Notes under the pieces: model-generated
The model's database searches: none
What the model was told of the DNA's origin: nothing
What the model saw: only the letters and a program-made list of their open reading frames with translations
Source: Gammaproteobacteria bacterium
Lineage (GTDB): Bacteria; Pseudomonadota; Gammaproteobacteria; Competibacterales; Competibacteraceae
Reading direction: 5' to 3'
Assembly: GCA_024235135.1 (NCBI GenBank)
Contig: JACKMZ010000002.1
Coordinates: 496,001-560,000, forward strand
DNA: 64,000 nt
Made by a program: the position numbers and the translations under genes
Shown: piece by piece, positions 1 through 8,015 of the stretch
Numbering within the stretch: position 1 is the first letter of the stretch
Layout of the letters: the number at the start of each line of letters is the position of its first letter

Positions 1-168
1 AAAGAATTTGCCTCACTTACCGGTGTGCCGATGGTATTGAATACTTCATTCAATGAAAACGAGCCCGTGGTATGCACGCCCGATGAAGCCTTGGATTGCT
101 TTTTGCGGACAAAAATGGATGTGTTGGTCCTGGGCCAATATTTTTTGATCCGTGCATCGAATGTTTAA
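1..168 (+). CDS. Carbamoyltransferase (NodU/CmcH family), C-terminal fragment cut by window edge
   Basis: The reading frame is open from the first base to a TAA at 166-168 and gives 55 residues. The stretch with TSFN, a Pro-Asp-Glu-Ala segment and MDVLVLG resembles the extreme C-terminus of NodU/CmcH-type O-carbamoyltransferases, which move a carbamoyl group from carbamoyl phosphate to a sugar or antibiotic hydroxyl. The rest of the gene lies upstream of the window. Its last residues recur, diverged, in the mosaic ORF near 2485-2551, so the locus once held a second copy. The family call rests on the tail alone. Confidence 0.7.
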   Translation, partial: KEFASLTGVPMVLNTSFNENEPVVCTPDEALDCFLRTKMDVLVLGQYFLIRASNV

Positions 169-214
169 AACGCGGTGCATGCATTGTATTGCGATGAATC
201 GGAAGTTTCATAAA

Positions 215-1333
215 ATGGTAGATTTCTGTAACTATTTAAAAAGAATATTTATTTTCTACTTATATTTTCGTGTTTATACTTGCTTTCTTTTGAATCGCAA
301 AAATTATCTGTATATAGGGGCGGTTCATATTGATAATGTTGGCGACACTCTTCTATTTAAGATTATAAAGAATAACTTGGCATCTGTAAATCTAGTTCCT
401 GTCGTACCTAATCCATTTTCGGAAAATACATTATTGTATTTCATATTCGAGGTGATGTTAAAAATATTTTTTATGGGAGGGCGAGGTTATTGCGGAATAG
501 TGGTGGGGGGAGGGACTTTGCTAAACAATAATTTTTTCTTTAAACAAGTAAGTAAATATTATAATGATAAGCTTCCATTATTCGTTGTTGGCGCCGCCGT
601 GTGTTCTACTGAATACGGCAATTCATCATTAAGGCAGGAGTCTAAATATTTGAAAAATGCAAAAATGATTTTAGTAAGAGATCCTGCGTCTCAATCTAGA
701 TTGGAATCGATATCCATAATGTCGCGGGTAATTGGTGATCCTGTGCTTGGTCTAGGCAGCCAAAATATTACTGAAATGGAAAATAAAGGCATCCGTATAG
801 CTGTTAATTTGGTATCGCCAAAACAGAATATTTTAATGAATCAGTGTGTTGTTGTGGAACAAGTCAAGCGGATGATTCAATATTGCTTAACACAAGGATA
901 CCTTGTGGATTTTTTGGCGTTTAATGCCGAGGACTATAATTTTATTAATAAGATTATAGCGGAGGGCAGAATTAATAGTGTTCCGGTTGTCAAATGTTAT
1001 AATTTTTCAACTAGAATCTTGGCTGAAATAAATCGCTATAAATTGGTCGTGTCTCAAAGATTGCACGGTTGTATTATATCGGCATCATTTTTGGTGCCGT
1101 GTGTTTCAATTGCGTATGATAGAAAATGTAGCGATTTTATGGATAGCATTGGAATGTCTGATTACGTCGTGTTAAGTAATAATCAAAATGTAGACGTTCT
1201 GGTCAATTATATTCGAGATATTGAGCAGAATTACTCTTCGATAAAGAGAAAATTATATAAAAATGTTGGCTATTTTATTAGCCGGCAAGCGGAAGCATTT
1301 CTGGAGTTAAAGCAAATAATTTATGTATCTTAG
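215..1333 (+). CDS. Polysaccharide pyruvyl transferase family protein
   Basis: The 372-residue product resembles the PS_pyruv_trans family, which adds ketal-linked pyruvate to exopolysaccharide or cell-wall sugars. An N-terminal GAVHIDNVGD segment, a central VVGGGTLLNNN loop and a C-terminal SQRLHGCIISASF with a following YDRK are the usual landmarks. The frame is open from 152, overlapping the carbamoyltransferase. I prefer the ATG at 215, which has a weak GGAAG about 10 bases upstream; 194 is an alternative. The gene is markedly AT-rich, with codons such as ATA and TTA that the rest of the window avoids, suggesting lateral acquisition with the glycan locus. It ends 2 bases before the next gene. 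Confidence 0.75.
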   Translation: MVDFCNYLKRIFIFYLYFRVYTCFLLNRKNYLYIGAVHIDNVGDTLLFKIIKNNLASVNLVPVVPNPFSENTLLYFIFEVMLKIFFMGGRGYCGIVVGGGTLLNNNFFFKQVSKYYNDKLPLFVVGAAVCSTEYGNSSLRQESKYLKNAKMILVRDPASQSRLESISIMSRVIGDPVLGLGSQNITEMENKGIRIAVNLVSPKQNILMNQCVVVEQVKRMIQYCLTQGYLVDFLAFNAEDYNFINKIIAEGRINSVPVVKCYNFSTRILAEINRYKLVVSQRLHGCIISASFLVPCVSIAYDRKCSDFMDSIGMSDYVVLSNNQNVDVLVNYIRDIEQNYSSIKRKLYKNVGYFISRQAEAFLELKQIIYVS

Positions 1334-1335
1334 TT

Positions 1336-2169
1336 ATGACTGAAAAGAAAATTCGTGATTTGGTGAGTTTGGTAATAATTGTCGCCTACAAAGAAAAGAC
1401 ATCAAGGCTTGAGTGTGCTTTTGCAAAGGAGTTTTTTTCCACATTAGTTGTAAGACCAAACTATTCTGATGAAGAGCTAGGTTACTCTCAGACCGTTCGT
1501 GTGCTAATTAATCATTTCAATGCATGGAAGATTTGTGCGAAGCGTGCCACCTCAACAATTGTTGTAGAAGCAGATTTTGTTCCTTGCGTGGGATTTGGTG
1601 ATTTCCCGGTTCCCTTTAGTGAGAGCATGTCATCTAGAGCGTGGGGTTGGTTGTATTCTTGTGGGCCAACTATATACGAGTTAATTCAAGAAGCCGATTG
1701 TGTCTATGCGCGTGGGCATTCGGCAGCTCCCGTGGCAACAATAATTGGACCAGAGGCGGCAAATATCCTTTGTGAATTTGCGGAACAAGAAATAACTGAG
1801 AAAAATCCATATAAATATAGTTATTGGGACACTTATGCAAGAATGTTTCTTCAGAAAAGAGGAGTAAATAGCTATATTTCATTTAGGAACTATGGGGAAC
1901 ATGGTGGAATTCCAAATCCTGAACATAAAATTGCCGGTCTTAAATCCGTAACGCATCGGGCCGACGTGTTAATGAATCAGTTATATTTTCTTCCGGATTA
2001 TGCGCATAATCGGAAAATCGTTTTTGTTAAAATCCGATGTTTTGCTAAGATCAAAGGGTGGATGCGTTTAATCTTTTTCCGGACGCTAGAGAAACAAACG
2101 TTAATACAATCATCGCAGCGAATGGATCTGCTTAAATTTGCTTTTATTCGGCTGCTTTCAAGATATTGA
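1336..2169 (+). CDS. Unknown protein of the glycan locus, possibly glycosyltransferase-related
   Basis: The 277-residue protein starts 2 bases after the pyruvyltransferase stop and shares its AT-rich composition, so the two are probably co-transcribed. It has no signal peptide. A segment reading NHFNAWKICAKRA followed by VVEADFVP resembles LPS-type (GT25-like) glycosyltransferases, in which an acidic motif follows a conserved His-x-x-Ala-Trp. I cannot place the family firmly. The basic, aromatic C-terminus could touch the membrane. Position next to a pyruvyltransferase and a carbamoyltransferase suggests a role in building or decorating a surface polysaccharide; this is inference. Confidence 0.5.
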   Translation: MTEKKIRDLVSLVIIVAYKEKTSRLECAFAKEFFSTLVVRPNYSDEELGYSQTVRVLINHFNAWKICAKRATSTIVVEADFVPCVGFGDFPVPFSESMSSRAWGWLYSCGPTIYELIQEADCVYARGHSAAPVATIIGPEAANILCEFAEQEITEKNPYKYSYWDTYARMFLQKRGVNSYISFRNYGEHGGIPNPEHKIAGLKSVTHRADVLMNQLYFLPDYAHNRKIVFVKIRCFAKIKGWMRLIFFRTLEKQTLIQSSQRMDLLKFAFIRLLSRY

Positions 2170-2228
2170 GATGTGACTGTTCAACGGTGCTGTATTGACG
2201 GCAGGTCGATAATTTGAGTCACGGCATT

Positions 2229-2410
2229 TGGTAGTGACCAAAAATAGAATGATATTGTTATAGGCGGATAAATGATTTTGGGAGTGGACCGTGGTCACAA
2301 TCACGTTAAGGCGCCCCTATTGCGACAGCGTGGAATCGGTGAAATATGGGATGACGCCCAATGGAAAGCAACGATGCCGGTGTCGGTCCTGTGGACGGCG
2401 GCATTGTGAG
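2229..2410 (+). mobile_element. Left-end remnant of an IS1-family element
   Basis: GGTAGTGACC at 2229 resembles an IS1-family left end. It is followed, after roughly 60 bases, by a GTG-started frame at 2291 encoding an InsA-like zinc-binding N-terminus: the segment PYCDSVESVKYG and then PNGKQRCRCRSCGRR matches the C-x2-C type finger and the Asn-Gly-Lys-Gln-Arg hallmark. The element stops at about 2410 and is fused to foreign gene fragments. There is no InsB frame and I found no right end, so it cannot move by itself. Confidence 0.5.
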
Positions 2411-2551
2411 GATTCGGGTTCCATAAGGTTATGGAAAGTGAATGTTGAAGGTGCGGAATACGAAGTGCTTCTTGGTGCGAGTGAGTTTCGGACACAAATG
2501 GATGTGCTGGTTTTAGGTGATCGTTTTATTTCACGAGAGTCAGGTGCTTGA
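2291..2551 (+). pseudogene. In-frame mosaic of InsA, FkbM and carbamoyltransferase fragments
   Basis: One 86-codon frame joins three unrelated pieces. Residues 1-42 are the zinc-finger part of an IS1-type InsA. Residues 44-64 (SIRLWKVNVEGAEYEVLLG) copy part of an FkbM methyltransferase and match the intact gene at 3120-3181 at about three quarters of bases. The last ~22 residues (TQMDVLVLG and on) copy the carbamoyltransferase tail at the window start. A GGGAG seven bases before the GTG would allow translation. I read it as deletion debris: the parts are too short to keep their original functions. It shows that an extra FkbM copy and an extra carbamoyltransferase once lay here. Confidence 0.7.
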
Positions 2552-2552
2552 A

Positions 2553-3374
2553 ATGATCGCGAACTTGCTGGAGTTGCCTACCGGTCTGAGACTGTTACGC
2601 CGTGTTTCCTTGCCGCATAAGCTGGGATTGTTGGACAGAATCTATGGCCAATGGCTTGGCCAGCAAGGGATACGCTGGGTGGAATGTTCCAACGGGGTTT
2701 GCTGGAAACTGGATATGGCGGATGTCTGCCATCGCTGGATAGTTTATGGCGATTATCAAGGATCGATTGGATTGAATTGGCTGCGGCAATGGATGAAGGG
2801 CGGTGGAACTGTGGTGGATTCGGGTTCGAATATCGGGCAAATGTTACTTTATCTGGCGCCTATTCCGGCGGTAAGGATATACGCCGTGGAACCCTTGCCA
2901 ACCGCCGCCGAATGGCTTAGGGAATGTGTCAATGCCCAGGAAGGGTGGGATGTCCATGTTATAGAATCCGGGTTATCCGAATGCCAAGGCGAAGTGAAAA
3001 TACAATGCGCCGGCGCTCAATCGACCACTCGTCTTGATTGGTATACGCAGAAGCATTTCGAAACCCTCACTGTTCAGGTGGACAGTTTCGATAACCTGAT
3101 GAGTCGATACGGTGAGCAATCCATAAGACTTTGGAAAATCGATGTCGAAGGGGTGGAATATGAAGTGTTATTGGGCGCGAGGCGCTATCTACAACGCCAT
3201 GCGATTGAAGCGATTTTTCTCGAAGTGCTCCCGGTCAACTTTCAACGAGTAAAAGATTTGCTGGCTGAATTCGGTTATGCGTTGTTCGTTTTGAATAGCC
3301 AGGGAGCGTTGGTGCCCTGTGATTCCAAACCCGAGAAAGTGCGGGATTTGATCGCCCTGCGAAAGTCCGCTTAA
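2553..3374 (+). CDS. FkbM family SAM-dependent methyltransferase
   Basis: The 273-residue protein has the FkbM pattern: a SAM-binding loop VVDSGSNIGQ at about residues 92-101, the acidic AVEPLP strand about 20 residues later, and the family-typical RLWKIDVEGVEYEVLLGA towards the C-terminus. These enzymes O-methylate sugars or other small molecules and are common in capsule and O-antigen loci. The frame is open from 2517, inside the mosaic ORF; the ATG at 2553 has an AGG-containing upstream sequence and avoids the overlap. Composition is closer to the host than the genes before 2200. It converges with, and overlaps by 4 bases, the histidine kinase gene. Confidence 0.85.
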   Translation: MIANLLELPTGLRLLRRVSLPHKLGLLDRIYGQWLGQQGIRWVECSNGVCWKLDMADVCHRWIVYGDYQGSIGLNWLRQWMKGGGTVVDSGSNIGQMLLYLAPIPAVRIYAVEPLPTAAEWLRECVNAQEGWDVHVIESGLSECQGEVKIQCAGAQSTTRLDWYTQKHFETLTVQVDSFDNLMSRYGEQSIRLWKIDVEGVEYEVLLGARRYLQRHAIEAIFLEVLPVNFQRVKDLLAEFGYALFVLNSQGALVPCDSKPEKVRDLIALRKSA

Positions 3375-4762
3375 GCGTCGTTCGCTTTGCCGTACCGCCC
3401 ATCGAACACCACCATCACCCGCAACCCCGGTTGATTGTCCTCCAATCGCAAAACCGCTCCGTGTAATCGCGCGACCGCCTTGACCAGACTCAGCCCCAAG
3501 CCATTACCCGGACTGCTGCGGGCATTGTCCAACCGCACGAAGCGTTCCAACACCCTTTCTCGCAGGGAACTGGGAATGCCGGGGCCGGAATCGGAAACCA
3601 CCAAGGCTGGCGCTTTGTCGATGAGCGTCGATTTCAGCTCGATATGGCCACCGGTGGGTGTGTATTTCACCGCGTTGTCGAGGAGATTGCTGAGCGCCTG
3701 AGCCAGCAACTGCCGATTGCCGCGTACCTGGGCTTGGGATTCGATAGACCAATGAAAGGCGATTCCGCGCTCTTCGGCCAACGCACCGTACAGGTCAGCC
3801 AGATCTTCCACTAGCGTGGCCAGGTCGAGTTGGGACCAATCGCGCTGAATGCCGGCTTCCGCCTGGGCGATGCTGAGCAATGCATTGAAGGTTTTGAGAA
3901 TTTCGTCGGTTTCGCCGATGCTTTGCTCCAGCACGCTGCGGTATTCGTCCGGTGTGCGCGCTTCCAACAGGGTAATGTCCAGGCGATTGCGCAACCGGTT
4001 GAGGGGACTGCGCAGATCATGCGCCACGTTGTCGGTGACTTGCCGCATCCCAGTCATCAGTTGCTCGATGCGTTCCAGCATGGCATTGAGCATGCGGCCC
4101 AACTCGTCGAATTCGTCGTTGCGCGGGGTGATCGCCACCCGTCTCGTCAAATCGCCTGCCACGATGGCGTTGGCGGTGCGATTTACGGCATCGATGCGGC
4201 GTAACGTATGGCGTCCCAGCACGACGCTGCCTAGCGTGGCCAGGAGTACGGTGATGACGATCACCAGCAGTACGACACGCAGATTATGATTGAGCAAGGC
4301 CCGCTCATCGTTGAGGTCGCGGCCAACCAGCAATCGGTAATTATTGGGCAATACCGTCATCAGGACCCGCACCCGGTCCTCGCCATCGACCCAATCTCGC
4401 GTGTCCTGGAATACGTCGCTAAAACGCAGGGTTGCGTAAACGCTATTGACGTTCTTCGGCCAGGGGTGCAGTTGATCGATGCGTTGCGCGCTGTCCGGAC
4501 TGGCCAGCAGATAGAAGAAAATCTTGCGTTGACCGTCGCTGCGATTGCGTCGCCGCACGTTCTCGGCCAGGGCTGGCAGCGCCTGGGTTTGATAGAGATT
4601 CAGGAGGACGTCGGTTTCCAGGCGTAATCGGGCATCGATCTGGGCCTGACTGTGACTGGCCGTGGACCAGTAGGTAAAACCCAGGCCCAGAGCCGATAGC
4701 AGGCCGTAGGCGCAGGCGTAGAGCAGCGACAGGCGGAAGACCGAGGTGCGAAACAGCCGCAT
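3371..4762 (-). CDS. Sensor histidine kinase with HAMP domain
   Basis: This 463-residue inner-membrane kinase has TM1 at about residues 10-32, a periplasmic sensor of about 125 residues, TM2 at about 162-183, and a HAMP linker to about 236. The phospho-acceptor His is at 248 in VAHDLRSPL. An N box (LSNLLDNAVKY) and a G1 box (SDSGPGIP) complete the catalytic domain. It should phosphorylate the response regulator upstream, with which it shares one base (TGATG), so the two are translationally coupled. The layout matches EnvZ/QseC/CopS-like kinases. The signal is not identifiable from sequence. The nearby DegP-type protease makes envelope stress or metal sensing plausible. Confidence 0.93.
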   Translation of the reverse strand: MRLFRTSVFRLSLLYACAYGLLSALGLGFTYWSTASHSQAQIDARLRLETDVLLNLYQTQALPALAENVRRRNRSDGQRKIFFYLLASPDSAQRIDQLHPWPKNVNSVYATLRFSDVFQDTRDWVDGEDRVRVLMTVLPNNYRLLVGRDLNDERALLNHNLRVVLLVIVITVLLATLGSVVLGRHTLRRIDAVNRTANAIVAGDLTRRVAITPRNDEFDELGRMLNAMLERIEQLMTGMRQVTDNVAHDLRSPLNRLRNRLDITLLEARTPDEYRSVLEQSIGETDEILKTFNALLSIAQAEAGIQRDWSQLDLATLVEDLADLYGALAEERGIAFHWSIESQAQVRGNRQLLAQALSNLLDNAVKYTPTGGHIELKSTLIDKAPALVVSDSGPGIPSSLRERVLERFVRLDNARSSPGNGLGLSLVKAVARLHGAVLRLEDNQPGLRVMVVFDGRYGKANDA

Positions 4763-5439
4763 CAGTCCGGTTCACGCAGGCAATATCCAGCGCCACGGGC
4801 GGTCTGCAGCAACGGAGGCGAGAATTCCTTGTCGATCTTGCCCCGCAGTCGGCTGATATGGACGTCGATGACGTTGGTTTGCGGATCGAAATGATAATCC
4901 CACACGTTTTCCAGCAACATCGTCCGTGTCACCACCTGCCCGGCATGCCGCATCAGATATTCCAGCAGGCGGAATTCCCTGGGTTGCAGAGAAATGGTCT
5001 GACCCTGGCGCGACACCCGGCGTTTCAGACGATCCAGTTCCAGATCGGCGACCTTGAGCACGGTCTGTTGCTGCTCCGGTAAACGGCGCCGTAACAAGGC
5101 TTCCAGGCGGGCCAGCAATTCGCTGAATGCGTAGGGTTTGGCCAGATAATCATCGCCGCCGCCGCGTAAGCCTTCCACCCGGTCGTCCACGTCGCCCAGC
5201 GCGCTGAGGATCAGGACCGGCGTGCCGATTCCCGACTCCCGCAGCTTGCCGATGAGCGACATGCCGTCCAGGCCGGGCAGCATCCGATCGACGATTAACA
5301 CTTGGTAAGGCTCGGCCATGGCCAATTGCAATCCCTCATGGCCATCCGAGGCGTGATCGACCACATACCCACTTTCCGTGAGTCCCTTGACCAGATAGGC
5401 GGCCGTGCTTTGATCGTCTTCGATAACCAGAATACGCAT
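4762..5439 (-). CDS. OmpR/PhoB-family response regulator
   Basis: The 225-residue protein has a receiver domain at 1-118 with the acidic pair at residues 8-9, phospho-acceptor Asp51 in VLIVDRMLPG, a conserved Ser near 79 and Lys in YLAKPYAFSE. A C-terminal winged helix follows at about 130-222, with VTRTMLLENVW and NVIDVHISRLR. It is the transcription factor partner of the kinase immediately downstream. The DegP-like gene lies upstream on the same strand, with a 76-base gap holding a hairpin. Confidence 0.94.
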   Translation of the reverse strand: MRILVIEDDQSTAAYLVKGLTESGYVVDHASDGHEGLQLAMAEPYQVLIVDRMLPGLDGMSLIGKLRESGIGTPVLILSALGDVDDRVEGLRGGGDDYLAKPYAFSELLARLEALLRRRLPEQQQTVLKVADLELDRLKRRVSRQGQTISLQPREFRLLEYLMRHAGQVVTRTMLLENVWDYHFDPQTNVIDVHISRLRGKIDKEFSPPLLQTARGAGYCLREPD

Positions 5440-5470
5440 GGATAGGCTACCCGTGTTCGGTCCCTATGAA

Positions 5471-5492
5471 GATGGCGCGAATCCGCGCCATC
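5471..5492 (-). terminator. Hairpin between the DegP-like gene and the two-component operon
   Basis: GATGGCGCG and CGCGCCATC form a perfect 9-bp stem with a 4-base loop, 24 bases after the DegP-like stop on the minus strand. Only TTC follows, not a true T tract, so it may be a weak terminator, an attenuator or an mRNA 3' stabiliser limiting read-through into the regulator genes. Confidence 0.45.
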
Positions 5493-5515
5493 CGTCGTCT
5501 TGCCCGTGGCGTGGC

Positions 5516-6958
5516 TCAGCCCATCTTCTCCGGAATGGGAATCGCGACGAACAAGGTTTGCTGTTTGCGCATGACCTGCACCGCCGCCGGTTTGCCCTTG
5601 GGTGAATGATCGATCAGTTTCTCCAGTTGCGAAACGTTTTTGACCGGCTGGTGATTGAAGGACAGAATCACGTCTTGGGGACGGATTCCCGCTTCGGCCG
5701 CTACACCTTCCGGATTCATCCCGGTGACCAGCACACCACTCTGGATTCCCAAGTCCGAACGTTGCTCGGCGTTGAGGTCGGTGACGGCCAGACCCAAGGC
5801 ATTCTCCTCGTCACTGCTTCCCGAGCCATTATCGTTGGCCGCCAGTTTCTCGGATTTTTCATTCAGTTTGCCGATGGTCAGTTTCAGAGTTTGCTCCTTG
5901 CCGTCGCGCAGGATTCCCAGGGAAGCCGTGGAGCCAGCCGCCGTGGAACCCACCAGCGGGGGCAGTTCGTTCGAACGGTTCAGCTCCGTACCGTTATAGC
6001 TGAGGATGACGTCCCCGGCTTTCAGCCCGGCTTTTTGGGCGGGACTGTTCGGCGTCACCTGGGCGACCAGGGCGCCGTGCGGCTTGTCCAGACCGAAAGA
6101 TTGGGCCAGCGCCTGATTCATATCCTGGATCATCACGCCCAGCCAACCGTGATCGGCATGGCCTTCGGTTTTCAGCTGATCGGCGACATTCTTCGCGACG
6201 TTGATGGGAATCGCGAAGGACAGACCCATGTAGCCGCCACTGCGGCTGTATATCTGGGAATTGACGCCGACCACGTTACCTTGCAGATCGAACAGCGGAC
6301 CGCCCGAGTTGCCGGGATTCACCGCCACGTCGGTCTGGATGAAGGGAACGTAGGTGCCGTCCGGCAGACTGCGCGACAAGGCGCTGACCACGCCTTGCGT
6401 GGCGGAATATTCGAAGCCGAAGGGCGCGCCGATGGCGAACACCCACTGGCCGACTTTCAGTTGGTCGGAATTGCCCAATTTGACCGTCGGCAGATTGCTG
6501 GCGTTGATCTTGAGCAGGGCCACGTCGGTTTTCTCGTCGACACCCACGACCTTAGCGGGTAACTCGCGACGGTCGCTCAATGAAACCGTCACTTCATCGC
6601 TATCGGCCACCACATGCGCATTGGTCATGATGTAACCGTCCGGCGAGATGATGAAACCGGAGCCCACGGCATGAGCTTCCGGGCTCGATGGCTCATCGGG
6701 CATCTGCTGGAAAAAGCGTTTGAACAGCTCGGGAACGTCTTGATCATTGGGAAAGCCGAAGCGAGACGCTGGGTTGCCACTCGCTTTCCGGGTGGTATTG
6801 ACGCTCACCACGGCATCTTTATTTTGCGCGATCAGGCCGGTGAAGTCCGGCAGTTCATTCGCCAGTGCTGGCAATGCCAACAGGCTCAACACCAGCAGCA
6901 TGACCCATCCTCGTCGCCAATCGATTAGGCCGGATAGGGGTTTTATTCGTGGGGACAT
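5516..6958 (-). CDS. mucD: Periplasmic Do-family serine protease (DegP/MucD type)
   Basis: The 480-residue trypsin-like protease and chaperone has a signal peptide ending near ALANE. The catalytic triad is His115 (TNAHVV), Asp145 (EKTDVALL) and Ser218 (NPGNSGGPLFD), followed by two PDZ domains at about 280-370 and 390-470. It degrades or refolds misfolded envelope proteins. An in-frame ATG exists at 6973, but its own bases form the ribosome-binding site (GAGGAGA) for the ATG at 6958, which decides the start. The single processed domain order matches MucD/DegP rather than DegS. A two-component pair lies downstream on the same strand, which is a common pairing for envelope quality control. Confidence 0.93.
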   Translation of the reverse strand: MSPRIKPLSGLIDWRRGWVMLLVLSLLALPALANELPDFTGLIAQNKDAVVSVNTTRKASGNPASRFGFPNDQDVPELFKRFFQQMPDEPSSPEAHAVGSGFIISPDGYIMTNAHVVADSDEVTVSLSDRRELPAKVVGVDEKTDVALLKINASNLPTVKLGNSDQLKVGQWVFAIGAPFGFEYSATQGVVSALSRSLPDGTYVPFIQTDVAVNPGNSGGPLFDLQGNVVGVNSQIYSRSGGYMGLSFAIPINVAKNVADQLKTEGHADHGWLGVMIQDMNQALAQSFGLDKPHGALVAQVTPNSPAQKAGLKAGDVILSYNGTELNRSNELPPLVGSTAAGSTASLGILRDGKEQTLKLTIGKLNEKSEKLAANDNGSGSSDEENALGLAVTDLNAEQRSDLGIQSGVLVTGMNPEGVAAEAGIRPQDVILSFNHQPVKNVSQLEKLIDHSPKGKPAAVQVMRKQQTLFVAIPIPEKMG

Positions 6959-7088
6959 ACAGACTCTCCTCATTGCATAACCAGACTGACTTATGCCAGT
7001 TGCCGCTTATTGTCCCGAAGTCGATCTTAATGAAAGCTTGCTGCTGGATTACCAAACGTTAATGTGTCGGCTCGTGGAGCCCAACCGA

Positions 7089-8015
7089 TTACTCGTCGGG
7101 GTATTCCGCCCGCAATCGGTCCAGGCGTTGCCGCCACTGGGCATCCGCCAGTCTTTCGGCCAGCCGTTCGGCCCGCGCTCGGTCCTGTTCGGCCTCGGCT
7201 AACCGGTCCTGCGCCAGCCAGCTGCGCGCCGCCTGATAATAGCGGTCTACGGCTTCATCGAACTGGCCGGCTTGCGTGTAGGCGTCGCCGCCACGCCGCA
7301 AGGCTTTCGCCATGTCCCGATAGCGTCGATTGGCGCGCAGGATGTCGGCCTCCTCGTCGAATGCCTGGCCCGCTAATCGCGGTTGCCGGTTCAGTTGGTC
7401 GATCCGGCCGCGCACGCGGGCGCTATGCGCATGGACGGGCGTTACGGCGGGTTCCTCGCCCAGCAGAATTTGACTCGCCGCCAGATAGTGCGTCGCGGCG
7501 GCGCTGTCGCCTCGATCGCAGGCCAGATCCGCCTGCAGCAACGCGATCTGGGCGCGATGCAGGGCATCGGGCCGGGACTGGGGATCATCCAGCGCCCGGC
7601 GGAGTAGCCGCTCCGTCGCTTCCTGGTCATACGGCCCGGAGCGGACATGGCTCAAACGGGCTTGCGCCAACAGGACATCGGCCAGGGCTTGATGGTCCCG
7701 CGTCAATTCCCGTTCCGCTTCGGCGAGCAGGGCTTGAGCCTCGTCGAGTTGATCCAGGGCGATCAGACACAGGGCCAGATTGTAGGCTTGGCTGCCGATC
7801 GCCCCGGCATCGTCCATGACCTGAGCCCGGCGCAGAGCCAAGCGAAACTGCCGCGCCGCGATCTCGTATTGACCCTGTCGATAAGCCTGTCGCGCGGAAT
7901 GCGTGGCATTGACCATCTCCCGATCCTGCTGCGGGCGGTCATCGGGCGGTTGGCTGGAACAGCCGTAGGCGGCCAGGAGTAACAGGAGCGTTACGGTGCG
8001 CCGGGGCGTTTTCAT
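7089..8015 (-). CDS. Probable lipoprotein with TPR-like repeats, last gene of the MCE operon
   Basis: The 308-residue protein begins with a hydrophobic leader ending in AAYGC, an imperfect lipobox, so it is probably lipidated and periplasmic. The rest is helical with repeats resembling tetratricopeptides: ARQAYRQGQYEIAARQFRLAL near 42-62 and GDAYTQAGQFDEAVDRYYQAA near 247-267 both show the A-x-G-x-(Y/F)-x-x-A spacing. It overlaps the MCE gene by 4 bases, so it is translationally coupled to lipid transport. Related operons usually end with an ABC_trans_aux/PqiC-type lipoprotein. Here a TPR protein takes that place, perhaps as a docking partner. Function is inferred from position. Confidence 0.7.
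   Translation of the reverse strand: MKTPRRTVTLLLLLAAYGCSSQPPDDRPQQDREMVNATHSARQAYRQGQYEIAARQFRLALRRAQVMDDAGAIGSQAYNLALCLIALDQLDEAQALLAEAERELTRDHQALADVLLAQARLSHVRSGPYDQEATERLLRRALDDPQSRPDALHRAQIALLQADLACDRGDSAAATHYLAASQILLGEEPAVTPVHAHSARVRGRIDQLNRQPRLAGQAFDEEADILRANRRYRDMAKALRRGGDAYTQAGQFDEAVDRYYQAARSWLAQDRLAEAEQDRARAERLAERLADAQWRQRLDRLRAEYPDE

Noticed and set aside
2229..2551. A complete, mobile IS1 element
   Set aside because: Only the left end and part of InsA are present; there is no InsB and no right end.
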